Shown here: positions 35,151 to 42,341 of the stretch, in pieces
Layout of the letters: every line of letters starts with the position of its first letter
How positions within the stretch are numbered: position 1 is the first letter of the stretch
Assembly: GCA_016716005.1 (NCBI GenBank)
Contig: JADJXE010000001.1
Location: 3,423,001-3,487,000, forward strand
Direction: 5' to 3'
Length of the DNA: 64,000 bases
Source: Acidimicrobiales bacterium
GTDB lineage: Bacteria > Actinomycetota > Acidimicrobiia > Acidimicrobiales > JADJXE01
Position numbers and translations under genes: made by a program
Notes under the pieces: generated by a model
Seen by the model: the letters and a program-made list of their open reading frames with translations, nothing else
What the model was told of the DNA's origin: nothing
Databases searched by the model: none

Positions 35151-35647
35151 CCCGGGTAGCGGGCGCGGGCGGCCCGGATCTCGCGCCAGGCCGCCTCGCG
35201 ACCCTCGTAGCCAGCGGTCGACGACGTCTTGTCGTGCTCGAGCATCTTGTAGACGTCGAAGAAGTGCTTGATCTCCTCGAGCAGCTGGGGCGAGAGGCCG
35301 CTGAGGTCGTCGATCCCGCTCCAGCGGGGCTCGCTGGGTGGGACGCAGATGACCTTGGCGTCCGGTCCGGCCTCGTCCTCCATCCAGAGCACGCCCACCG
35401 GGCGGGCCTCGACCCAGCAGCCCGGGAACGTCGGGTCCTCGAGCAGGACCAGGGCGTCGAGCGGGTCGCCGTCCTCGCCGAGCGTGTCGGGCACGAAGCC
35501 GTAGTCGGCCGGGTAGACGGTTGCGGTGAACAGGCGCCGGTCGAGCCGGAGCACGTGGCGCTCGTGGTCGTACTCGTACTTGTTGCGGCTCCCCCGGGGG
35601 ATCTCGATCACGACGTCGATGGTCTCGTCTTCCACGACCGTGATCAT
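35147..35647 (-). CDS. ppa: Inorganic pyrophosphatase (family I)
   Basis: 166 aa. EIPRGSRNKYEYDHERHVLRLDR, YPADYGFVPDTLGEDGDPLDALVL and the C-terminal HFFDVYKMLE give the complete family I active site. Hydrolyses PPi to drive biosynthesis. ATG 35647 is chosen as the conserved N-terminus begins there; upstream in-frame starts add only a basic tail. Divergent from the aminotransferase gene. Confidence 0.94.
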   Translation of the reverse strand: MITVVEDETIDVVIEIPRGSRNKYEYDHERHVLRLDRRLFTATVYPADYGFVPDTLGEDGDPLDALVLLEDPTFPGCWVEARPVGVLWMEDEAGPDAKVICVPPSEPRWSGIDDLSGLSPQLLEEIKHFFDVYKMLEHDKTSSTAGYEGREAAWREIRAARARYPG

Positions 35648-35696
35648 GCCGCCTGCCCGAGGGTGGGACCGCACCGGCGCCGCGGTGACCGCCGGG

Positions 35697-35702
35697 TAAC
35701 CT
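35697..35702 (+). promoter_or_regulatory. -10 box (TAACCT), leaderless
   Basis: It ends 7 nt before the aminotransferase ATG at 35710. Confidence 0.5.
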
Positions 35703-35709
35703 CGACCAC

Positions 35710-36894
35710 ATGGAGTTCCGCCGCATCACGGGCCTGCCGCCGTACGTGTTCTCGATCATCAACAACCTGAAGATCGAGGCACGCCGAGCGGGCGCCGACG
35801 TGATCGACCTGGGGTTCGGCAACCCCGACATCCCCTCGCCCGAGATCGCCGTCGAGAAGCTCGCCGAGGCGGCCCGCAACCCTCGCAACCACCGCTACTC
35901 GATGAGCAAGGGCATCCCCAAGCTCCGCGAGGCCCTCGGCAACCTGTACCTGCGCAAGTGGGGCGTCGAGCTCGACACCGAGACGGAGATCTCCAACACG
36001 ATCGGCGCCAAGGAGGGCCTCTCGCACCTCATGTGGGTGCTGCTCGGCCCCGGCGACGCCGCGGTGGTGCCCAGCCCCAGCTACCCGATCCACATCTACG
36101 CGCCCCTGTTCGCCGGCGCCGACGTGCGAGAGGTGCCGATGGGCACCGGTGGCGACTTCTTCGAGCGCCTGCTCGAGGCGTGGCAGCGGGGCTGGCCGCG
36201 GCCCCGGGTGATCGTGCTGTCGTTCCCGCACAACCCCACCACCGAGTGCGTCGACCTCTCGTTCATGCAGCGGGTCGTCGACTTCGCCCGCGAGCACGAG
36301 GTGATCCTCGTCCACGACTTCGCGTACGCCGACCTGGGTTTCGACGGCTACCAGCCGCCGTCGATCCTGCAGGCCGAGGGGGCCAAGGACGTGGCCGTCG
36401 AGCTGTACTCGATGACCAAGAGCTTCTCCATGGCCGGGTGGCGGGTGGCCTTCATGTCCGGCAACGCCGAGGTGATCGCCGCGCTGGCCAAGCTGAAGAG
36501 CTACCTCGACTACGGCACCTTCCAGCCCATCCAGATCGCGGCGACGGTCACCATGAACGAGGCGCCCGACTTCCCGAAGCTCGTCAACGAGGTCTACCAG
36601 AGCCGCCGCAACGTGCTCTGCGACGGGCTCAACCGCATCGGCTGGGAGATCGAGCGCCCCCAGGGCACCATGTTCGTGTGGGCGCAGATCCCCGAGCCCT
36701 ACCGAGGCATGGGATCGCTCGAGTTCGCGTCGTACCTGGTGCGCGAGGCCGAGGTGGCGACCTCGCCCGGCATGGGCTTCGGCCCCGGCGGCGAGGGCTA
36801 CGTGCGGTTCGCGCTGATCGAGAACGAGCAGCGCACCGGCCAGGCGGTGCGCAACCTCAGGCGGGTCCTCACCGAGCTCACCCCCCCGGCGTAG
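35710..36894 (+). CDS. Class I/II PLP aminotransferase, AlaC/YfdZ-like
   Basis: 394-aa fold-type I aminotransferase. Conserved blocks are IDLGFGNPDIPSP, RYSMSKGIPKLREAL, PSPSYPIHIYAP, SFPHNPTTECVD, HDFAYADLGFDG and YSMTKSFSMAGWRVAFMSG with the PLP lysine, plus the substrate-carboxylate Arg region near YVRFALIEN. This set matches the alanine (glutamate-pyruvate) aminotransferase AlaC group. Ends overlapping the convergent TetR gene by 17 bp. Exact amino donor is uncertain. Confidence 0.87.
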   Translation: MEFRRITGLPPYVFSIINNLKIEARRAGADVIDLGFGNPDIPSPEIAVEKLAEAARNPRNHRYSMSKGIPKLREALGNLYLRKWGVELDTETEISNTIGAKEGLSHLMWVLLGPGDAAVVPSPSYPIHIYAPLFAGADVREVPMGTGGDFFERLLEAWQRGWPRPRVIVLSFPHNPTTECVDLSFMQRVVDFAREHEVILVHDFAYADLGFDGYQPPSILQAEGAKDVAVELYSMTKSFSMAGWRVAFMSGNAEVIAALAKLKSYLDYGTFQPIQIAATVTMNEAPDFPKLVNEVYQSRRNVLCDGLNRIGWEIERPQGTMFVWAQIPEPYRGMGSLEFASYLVREAEVATSPGMGFGPGGEGYVRFALIENEQRTGQAVRNLRRVLTELTPPA

Positions 36895-37498
36895 CCGCTC
36901 CCGGCGCAGGTCGGGTGCCGAGCAGGCCCTCGAGGCAGAAGGCGACGGCGCTGTCGGCGACCTCGTCGGCGGGCTCGCCCCGCTCGTGGAGGAACACCCG
37001 GGCCAGCTGGGCCGTGACGCCCAGCACCGCGTGGGCCAGCACCGCCGGGTCGTCGTCGCGGATGCGCCCCTCGACGATGCCCTCCTTGATGTGGCGCACG
37101 GCATCGCTCACCGCGACGTCCTGGCCCCGGCGCACGGCCGGGGCGAAGCGCTCCTCGGTCGCCGCGAACTGGAACAGGGTGACCAGCTGGCGGTGCTCGG
37201 CCCACCACGCCAGCGACGCCCGGATGCCCCGCTCGATCCGCACCACAGGGTCGGGCTCGTCGCCGATCGCCCGCTGCTGGCGCCGCCGGAGGTCGTGCTG
37301 CGCCTCCTTCAGCACCGCCAGGAGGAGGTCGTCCTTGCTCTGGAAGTACCAGTAGAAGACGCCCTTGCCGACGCCGAGGCCCTCCACGATCTCGGCCACC
37401 GACGTCGGGTGGTAGCCGCTCTCGGCGAAGCGCGCCGCCGCGTAGTCCATGAGCTGGCGCCGGCGCGCCTCGCCCCGAGCGGTGAGGCGGCGCTCCAT
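36878..37498 (-). CDS. TetR-family regulator
   Basis: 206 aa. The N-terminal helix-turn-helix is clear (YAAARFAESGYHPTSVAEIVEGLGVGKGVFYWYFQSKDDLLLAVL, residues about 18-62); the ligand domain is not assignable. The gene starts at ATG 37498, directly after a consensus promoter whose -35 lies in a perfect 18-bp palindrome, so strong autoregulation is expected. The divergent ACT-domain gene may be under the same control. Confidence 0.9.
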   Translation of the reverse strand: MERRLTARGEARRRQLMDYAAARFAESGYHPTSVAEIVEGLGVGKGVFYWYFQSKDDLLLAVLKEAQHDLRRRQQRAIGDEPDPVVRIERGIRASLAWWAEHRQLVTLFQFAATEERFAPAVRRGQDVAVSDAVRHIKEGIVEGRIRDDDPAVLAHAVLGVTAQLARVFLHERGEPADEVADSAVAFCLEGLLGTRPAPGAATPGG

Positions 37499-37505
37499 CG
37501 AGGGA

Positions 37506-37534
37506 ACCGTAGGCAGGCTTGACCGCGCGGTCAA
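37506..37534 (-). promoter_or_regulatory. tetR promoter
   Basis: TTGACC (37534-37529), 17-nt spacer, TACGGT (37511-37506), then 7 nt to the ATG: near-consensus and leaderless. Confidence 0.75.
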
Positions 37535-37535
37535 G
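37518..37535. promoter_or_regulatory. TetR operator palindrome
   Basis: CTTGACCGCGCGGTCAAG is a perfect 18-bp palindrome covering the -35 of the tetR gene; TTGACC/GGTCAA arms are common for TetR operators. Confidence 0.75.
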
Positions 37536-37569
37536 AACCGGATCGGGGCCTCGGGGCGCGAAACCGCCT

Positions 37570-37582
37570 GTTCACACCGGCC
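37570..37582 (+). repeat. 13-bp element shared with the glpK/pfk intergenic region
   Basis: GTTCACACCGGCC occurs here and at 39867-39879, both inside divergent promoter regions. Confidence 0.5.
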
Positions 37583-37585
37583 GTC

Positions 37586-37591
37586 TACCGT
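37586..37591 (+). promoter_or_regulatory. -10 box (TACCGT), leaderless
   Basis: It ends 7 nt before GTG 37599. Confidence 0.5.
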
Positions 37592-37598
37592 GCACGGC

Positions 37599-38243
37599 GT
37601 GGAGCTGTTCGTGGTCCGGCTCTGGCTGCCCGACCGGCCCGGGGCCCTCGGGGCGGTCGCGAGCCGGATCGGCGCGGTGCGCGGCGACGTGGTCGGCATC
37701 GACATCCTCGAGCGGGGCGCGGGACGGGCCATCGACGAGCTGGTCGTCGGCCTGCCCGACCCGTCGCTGGTCGACCTGCTGGTCGCCGAGATCGGCCAGG
37801 TGGACGGGGTGGACGTCGAGGACGTGCGGCCCCAGGCCGGGCCCCTCCGGGATCACCGGCTCGAGGCGCTCGAGAGCGCGGCCCGGCTCGTCGAGACCAG
37901 CGATCCGCCCGACCTGCTCCAGTCCCTCTGCGCCGAGGTCCGCCGCGACTACGACGCCGACTGGACCGCCGTGGTCGAGGCCGGCGCCGAGCAGGTCCGC
38001 CAGTCCGCGGGCGATGCGCCGTCGGCGGCCTGGCTGGGCGCCTTCGTGCACGGGAGCCGCTCGTCGGAGGTCGTCGCGTCCGGCCAGGCCGGCCCCGAGG
38101 ACGTCGTCTTCGCCGGGCTCCCGCGAGCGGGCCTCGAGCTCGTGGTCGGCCGCGACGGCCGGCCGTTCCGGGCCCGCGAGCGCCGCGAGGTGGCTGCGCT
38201 GGCGCGCATCGCCGACCGGCGCTGGGCCGAGCTGACCGGGTGA
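37599..38243 (+). CDS. ACT-domain protein
   Basis: 214 aa. An N-terminal ACT domain (VELFVVRLWLPDRPGALGAVASRIGAVRGDVVGIDIL, residues 1-75) is followed by about 130 residues with a GAF-like flavour (CAEVRRDYDADWTAVV, ELVVGRDGRPFRARERREVAALARIADRRW). ACT domains bind amino acids; the output of this protein is unknown. Divergent from tetR, convergent with glpK. Confidence 0.72.
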   Translation: MELFVVRLWLPDRPGALGAVASRIGAVRGDVVGIDILERGAGRAIDELVVGLPDPSLVDLLVAEIGQVDGVDVEDVRPQAGPLRDHRLEALESAARLVETSDPPDLLQSLCAEVRRDYDADWTAVVEAGAEQVRQSAGDAPSAAWLGAFVHGSRSSEVVASGQAGPEDVVFAGLPRAGLELVVGRDGRPFRARERREVAALARIADRRWAELTG

Positions 38244-38270
38244 CGGCCCCGGCTGCGGGCCGGGCCGAGC

Positions 38271-38314
38271 GGGTGACGGGCCGACCGGGTGACGGGCCGA
38301 CCGGGTGACGGGCC
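38271..38314 (+). repeat. 16-bp tandem repeat between convergent genes
   Basis: The unit GGGTGACGGGCCGACC is repeated about 2.75 times, with a further partial copy at 38239-38251 reaching back to the ACT gene stop. It fills the gap before the glpK stop. Confidence 0.8.
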
Positions 38315-38323
38315 GGTGGCGGG

Positions 38324-39823
38324 TCATCCCTCCCAGGGCTCGCTGCCGGCCGGCTCCCAGCCGCGGGCCCGCTCGACGGCTCGGGCCCACCCGGCGTGCC
38401 GGGCGTCGGCCACCGCGGCCGGCACCGCCGGCGACACCTCCACGTCGAGCCGCCAGTTGGCGGCCACGTCGTCGAGCGAGCCCCACACGCCCTCGGCCAG
38501 GCCGGCGAGGTACGCCGCTCCCAGCGCCGTGGTCTCCTGCACCACCGGGCGGGCCACGGGGACCTGCAGCTGGTCGGCCTGGAGCTGCAGCAGGAGGTCC
38601 ATCACCGAGGCGCCGCCGTCGACCCGCAGGGAGGAGATCGGGTGGCCGCCGGCGGCCGCCATGGCCTCGACCACGTCGCGCGTCTGGTACACCATCGCCT
38701 CGACCACGGCCCGGGCCAGGTGGGCACGCCCCACCCCCCGGGTCAGCCCCACGATCGTGCCGCGGGCGTAGGGATCCCACCAGGGGCTCCCGAGGCCGGT
38801 GAACGCCGGGACCAGGTAGACGCCCTCGGTGTCCGCGCAGCTGGCGGCCAGCGGCCCGATCTCGGCGGCCTCGCCGATGATGCCGAGCCCGTCGCGGAGC
38901 CACTGGACGGCGGCACCGGTGACGAAGATCGCTCCTTCGAGCGCGTACGTGGCACCCGGCACGCCGTCCAGGGTCCAGGCCACCGTGGTGAGCAGGCCCT
39001 CCACCGGCGGTGGGCACCGATCGCCCACGTTCATCAGCACGAACGAGCCGGTCCCGTAGGTGTTCTTGGTGGCGCCGGGTGCGAAGCAGGCCTGGCCGAA
39101 CAGCGCGGCCTGCTGGTCGCCGGCGATGCCGCTCACCGGGATCCCCGGGGGGAGGCCGCACCCCTCGACGGTCACGCCGAAGCGTCCGCTCGAGGCTCGC
39201 ACCTCGGGCAGGCAGGCCGGCGGCACGCCGAACCGCTCGCACAGCTCCGGGTCCCATGCCCGCTCCCGGATGTCGTAGAGCAGGGTGCGGCTGGCGTTGG
39301 AGGGGTCGGTGGCGTGGACCGCTCCCCCGGTGAGGTGCCACAGCACCCACGAGTCGACGGTGCCGAACGCCAGGTGCGGCCCGGCCTCCACGCCCCCCTC
39401 GCCGAGGAGCCACTCCAGCTTGGTGGCCGAGAAGTACGGGTCGAGCACCAGCCCGGTGCGCTCGCGGACGAGGGGGAGGAGGCCCTGCTCGCGCAGCTCG
39501 TCGCACCGACCCGCCGTACGGCGGTCCTGCCACACGATGGCCCGGTGCCGCGGCCGGCCGGTGCGGCGGTCCCACACCACGGTCGTCTCGCGCTGGTCGG
39601 TGACGCCGACGGCCGCGATCGGCTGGTCGAGCCCCGAGGCCAGCTCGCCGAGCGTGGTGCGCACCGCGGCCAGGATGTCGTCGGGATCGTGCTCCACCCA
39701 ACCGGGCCGAGGGAAGTGCTGGGGGAACTCGCGGTAGGACCGGCCGACGACGGCGCCGGCCTCGTCGACCGCGAGCGACCGGACGCCGGTCGTCCCGGCG
39801 TCGATGGCGATGACCACGGGCAT
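38324..39823 (-). CDS. glpK: Glycerol kinase
   Basis: 499-aa FGGY kinase making glycerol-3-phosphate. It keeps the glycerol contacts: DQRETTVVWDR (Arg/Glu), DPYFSATKLEW (Tyr) and AGDQQAALFGQ (Asp/Gln), along with DAGTTGVRSL, GTGSFVLMN and GGASVMDLLLQLQADQ. This is the canonical glycerol kinase of the window, unlike the kinase at 10001-11443. Divergent from pfk, sharing a 101-bp region with repeated GTTCAC sites. Confidence 0.94.
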   Translation of the reverse strand: MPVVIAIDAGTTGVRSLAVDEAGAVVGRSYREFPQHFPRPGWVEHDPDDILAAVRTTLGELASGLDQPIAAVGVTDQRETTVVWDRRTGRPRHRAIVWQDRRTAGRCDELREQGLLPLVRERTGLVLDPYFSATKLEWLLGEGGVEAGPHLAFGTVDSWVLWHLTGGAVHATDPSNASRTLLYDIRERAWDPELCERFGVPPACLPEVRASSGRFGVTVEGCGLPPGIPVSGIAGDQQAALFGQACFAPGATKNTYGTGSFVLMNVGDRCPPPVEGLLTTVAWTLDGVPGATYALEGAIFVTGAAVQWLRDGLGIIGEAAEIGPLAASCADTEGVYLVPAFTGLGSPWWDPYARGTIVGLTRGVGRAHLARAVVEAMVYQTRDVVEAMAAAGGHPISSLRVDGGASVMDLLLQLQADQLQVPVARPVVQETTALGAAYLAGLAEGVWGSLDDVAANWRLDVEVSPAVPAAVADARHAGWARAVERARGWEPAGSEPWEG

Positions 39824-39829
39824 GGGTAC

Positions 39830-39835
39830 ACGGTA
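39830..39835 (-). promoter_or_regulatory. -10 box (TACCGT) of glpK, leaderless
   Basis: It ends 6 nt before the ATG at 39823. Confidence 0.5.
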
Positions 39836-39855
39836 GGCCCCTCGTCGCCAGCGCT

Positions 39856-39894
39856 GTTCACGGTGCGTTCACACCGGCCCTGGCTAGGGTGAAC
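39856..39894. promoter_or_regulatory. Repeated GTTCAC sites between glpK and pfk
   Basis: GTTCAC at 39856-39861 and 39867-39872 are in phase (11 bp), with an inverted GTGAAC at 39889-39894 overlapping the pfk -10. The second copy is part of the 13-bp element also found at 37570-37582. A regulator binding both promoters is plausible. Confidence 0.45.
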
Positions 39895-39908
39895 GCCGTT
39901 CCCTAGCC
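39882..39908. promoter_or_regulatory. 8-bp inverted repeat at the pfk transcription start
   Basis: GGCTAGGG (39882-39889) and CCCTAGCC (39901-39908) are perfect arms around an 11-nt centre. The left arm includes the -10-like TAGGGT (39885-39890), so this could be an operator. Confidence 0.45.
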
Positions 39909-39924
39909 AGGTGGAGGTGGCCCC

Positions 39925-40956
39925 ATGCGGGTCGGCATGCTCACGGGTGGCGGCGACTGCCCCGGTCTCAACGCCGTGATCCGAGCGATCGTCCGCAAGG
40001 GCGTGGGCGAGTACGGCGACGAGCTGGTCGGGTTCCTCGACGGGTGGAGGGGGCTGATCGAGAACCGTGCCGAGCCCCTCACCGTGGAGCGCATGCGCGG
40101 CACGCTCCCGCGGGGCGGCACCATCATCGGGACGTCGCGCACCAACCCGTACAAGGTCGACGGCGGGGTCGAGGCCTGCCGGGCAACCCTGGCGGCCCAG
40201 GGCGTCGATGCGCTGATCGCCATCGGTGGGGAGGACACGCTGGGGGTGGCCAACAAGCTGCACGCCGAGGGCGTGCAGGTGGTCGGGGTCCCCAAGACCA
40301 TCGACAACGACCTGTCGGCCACCGAGGTCACGTTCGGCTTCCACACGGCGGTGCAGATCGCAACCGACGCCATCGATCGGCTGCACACCACGGCGGAGTC
40401 GCACGATCGCGTGATGGTCGTCGAGGTGATGGGCCGCCACGCCGGCTGGATCGCCACCTACGCCGGCATCGCCGGTGGCGCCACCGAGATCCTCATCCCC
40501 GAGGAGGAGTTCGACATCGAGGTGGTGTGCGAGAAGATCCGTCAGCGGCACGCGGCCGGCCGCTACGCCTCGATCGTGGTCGTGGCCGAGGGCGCGCAGC
40601 CCAAGGCCGGCACCCTCGTGACCCAGTCGGGTGAGCTCGACGCCTTCGGCCACGTCCGCCTGGGTGGTATCGCCAACGCGATCGCCCAGGAGATCGAGGG
40701 CCGCACCGGCTTCGAGACCCGGGTGACGATCCTCGGCCACATCCAGCGGGGTGGCACCCCCACCGCCTACGACCGCGTGCTGTCGACCCGCTTCGGCATC
40801 GGCGCCATCGACGCCGTGCACGACGGGGCCTTCGGGCAGATGGTGGCCCTCCGGTGCGACGAGATCGTGCGCGTCCCGCTGTCCGAGGCGGTCGGCACGC
40901 TCAAGACCGTCGATCCGCACCTGTACCACGGGGTCGCCGAGGTCTTCTTCGGGTGA
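39925..40956 (+). CDS. pfkA: 6-phosphofructokinase, PPi-dependent type predicted
   Basis: 343-aa phosphofructokinase. LTGGGDCPGLNAVIR, GGTIIGTSRTNP, AIGGEDT (98-105), PKTIDNDL (123-130), TFGFHTAVQIATDAID, EVMGRHAGWIA and HIQRGGTPTAYDR are conserved. Residue 104 is Asp and residue 124 is Lys. In this family Gly104 marks ATP use, while Asp104 with Lys124 is the pattern of PPi-dependent enzymes such as that of Amycolatopsis methanolica. A PPi enzyme would make this step reversible. It has a leader with GGTGGAGGTGG before the ATG. Confidence 0.92.
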   Translation: MRVGMLTGGGDCPGLNAVIRAIVRKGVGEYGDELVGFLDGWRGLIENRAEPLTVERMRGTLPRGGTIIGTSRTNPYKVDGGVEACRATLAAQGVDALIAIGGEDTLGVANKLHAEGVQVVGVPKTIDNDLSATEVTFGFHTAVQIATDAIDRLHTTAESHDRVMVVEVMGRHAGWIATYAGIAGGATEILIPEEEFDIEVVCEKIRQRHAAGRYASIVVVAEGAQPKAGTLVTQSGELDAFGHVRLGGIANAIAQEIEGRTGFETRVTILGHIQRGGTPTAYDRVLSTRFGIGAIDAVHDGAFGQMVALRCDEIVRVPLSEAVGTLKTVDPHLYHGVAEVFFG

Positions 40957-40988
40957 GCGTCGGCGCCGCCCTGGGCAGCGGCCGCCGG

Positions 40989-40994
40989 TAGCCT
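40989..40994 (+). promoter_or_regulatory. -10 box (TAGCCT) of trkA operon, leaderless
   Basis: It ends 6 nt before GTG 41001. Confidence 0.5.
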
Positions 40995-41000
40995 CCCCCC

Positions 41001-42341
41001 GTGCGCGTCGTGGTCGTCGGGGCCGGCGAGGTCGGCTCGTTCGTCGCCGAGCGCCTGAGCCGTGAAGGCCACGACGTTGCGGTGGTCGAGCGCGACCGGG
41101 GCCGTCTGCGCCAGCTGGAGGACACGCTCGACGTCCTCGCCGTGGCCGGCGAGGGGACGAGCCCCGCGGCGTTGCAGCGGGCCGGGTTGGCCAGGGCCGA
41201 CCTGCTGGTGGCCGTCACGAGCAGCGACGACACCAACCTGGTGGCGTGCCTGCTCGCCGCGCAGGCGGGGGTGGCCCGCCGCGTCGCTCGGATCGAGTCG
41301 GCCGAGCTCCGCGGCCCCCAGGCCCGGCGCCTGCACGAGGCGGTCGGCGCCGATCTCGTGCTCGACCCCGACCTCGAGGCCGCAGAGGAGATCCTCGACC
41401 TGCTCGAGCTGCCGGGCGCGACCGACGTCGCCGATCTGGCCGGGGGCGAGGTGCTCGTCGTCGGGGCGCGGCTGGCGGCCGGCGCCCCCGTCGTCGGGCG
41501 CACCCTCTCCGAGCTCGCGGCCGAGCGCGAGCCCGAGTGGGACCTGCTGTTCGGTGCCGTCGGCCGCGAGGGCCGGACGATCATCCCGAGGGGCGATCTC
41601 CGCCTCGAAGCCGGTGACCTCGTGCGGGTGCTGTGCACCCGCCGGGCCCGGGCCGACCTCGCCCGTCTGCTCGGGCTCCAGCGGTCGGCGGCGCGACGGG
41701 TGATGGTGCTGGGCGGGGGCCGCACCGGCGAGCACCTGGCCCGGCGACTCGAGCAGCGGGGCGCCTCGGTCGTGGTCGTGGAGCACGACGCAGCCCGGGC
41801 CGAGGAGCTGGCCGAGCGGCTGCCCCGCACCCTGGTGTTGCAGGGGGACGTCACCGACGCCGACCTCCTCGCCGAGGAGCAGGTGGAGCAGGCCGACGCC
41901 GTGGTGGCCCTCACCGGCGAGGACGACGCCAACGTGCTCGCCTGCCTGTACGCCCGCTCGGTCGGCGTCCCGGAGACGGTGGCGATGGTGCACCGCCTCA
42001 CCTTCCTCCCGCTCCTGGCTCAGGCCGGCATCCACGCGCTCACGTCGCGCACGGCGTTCGCCAACGCGGTGCTCCGGTCCGTGCGGGGGGACGTCGCCGC
42101 GGTGGCGACCTTCCTCGAGGGGGAGGCCGAGGTCCTCGAGCTCGAGGTGCGGCAGGGCAGCGCGGCCGACGGGGCGGCCATCGCGGGGCTCGGGTTGCCC
42201 GGCGACGTGCTCATCGGTGCGGTGGTGCGCGACGGGAAGGCGCGGATCGGCCGCGGACGGACGGTGCTCCGAGCCCGGGACCACGTCGTGGTGTTCGCCC
42301 GGGTGGAGGCCGTCCCCGCCGTGCGCCGGGCCTTCGAGTGA
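41001..42341 (+). CDS. trkA: Trk potassium uptake regulatory subunit TrkA
   Basis: 446 aa with two tandem RCK halves: GAGEVGSFVAERL (7-19) with an NAD-binding Rossmann fold and its TrkA-C domain, then LGGGRTGEHLARRL (near 235) with a second TrkA-C domain. Binds NAD(H)/ATP and gates TrkH channels from the cytoplasm. First of three overlapping genes; its TGA overlaps the first trkH start. Confidence 0.92.
   Translation: MRVVVVGAGEVGSFVAERLSREGHDVAVVERDRGRLRQLEDTLDVLAVAGEGTSPAALQRAGLARADLLVAVTSSDDTNLVACLLAAQAGVARRVARIESAELRGPQARRLHEAVGADLVLDPDLEAAEEILDLLELPGATDVADLAGGEVLVVGARLAAGAPVVGRTLSELAAEREPEWDLLFGAVGREGRTIIPRGDLRLEAGDLVRVLCTRRARADLARLLGLQRSAARRVMVLGGGRTGEHLARRLEQRGASVVVVEHDAARAEELAERLPRTLVLQGDVTDADLLAEEQVEQADAVVALTGEDDANVLACLYARSVGVPETVAMVHRLTFLPLLAQAGIHALTSRTAFANAVLRSVRGDVAAVATFLEGEAEVLELEVRQGSAADGAAIAGLGLPGDVLIGAVVRDGKARIGRGRTVLRARDHVVVFARVEAVPAVRRAFE

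Noticed and set aside
38239..38314. Possible CRISPR array
   Set aside because: The 16-bp units are directly adjacent with no spacers, and no cas genes are present. The hexanucleotide runs elsewhere are coding microsatellites.
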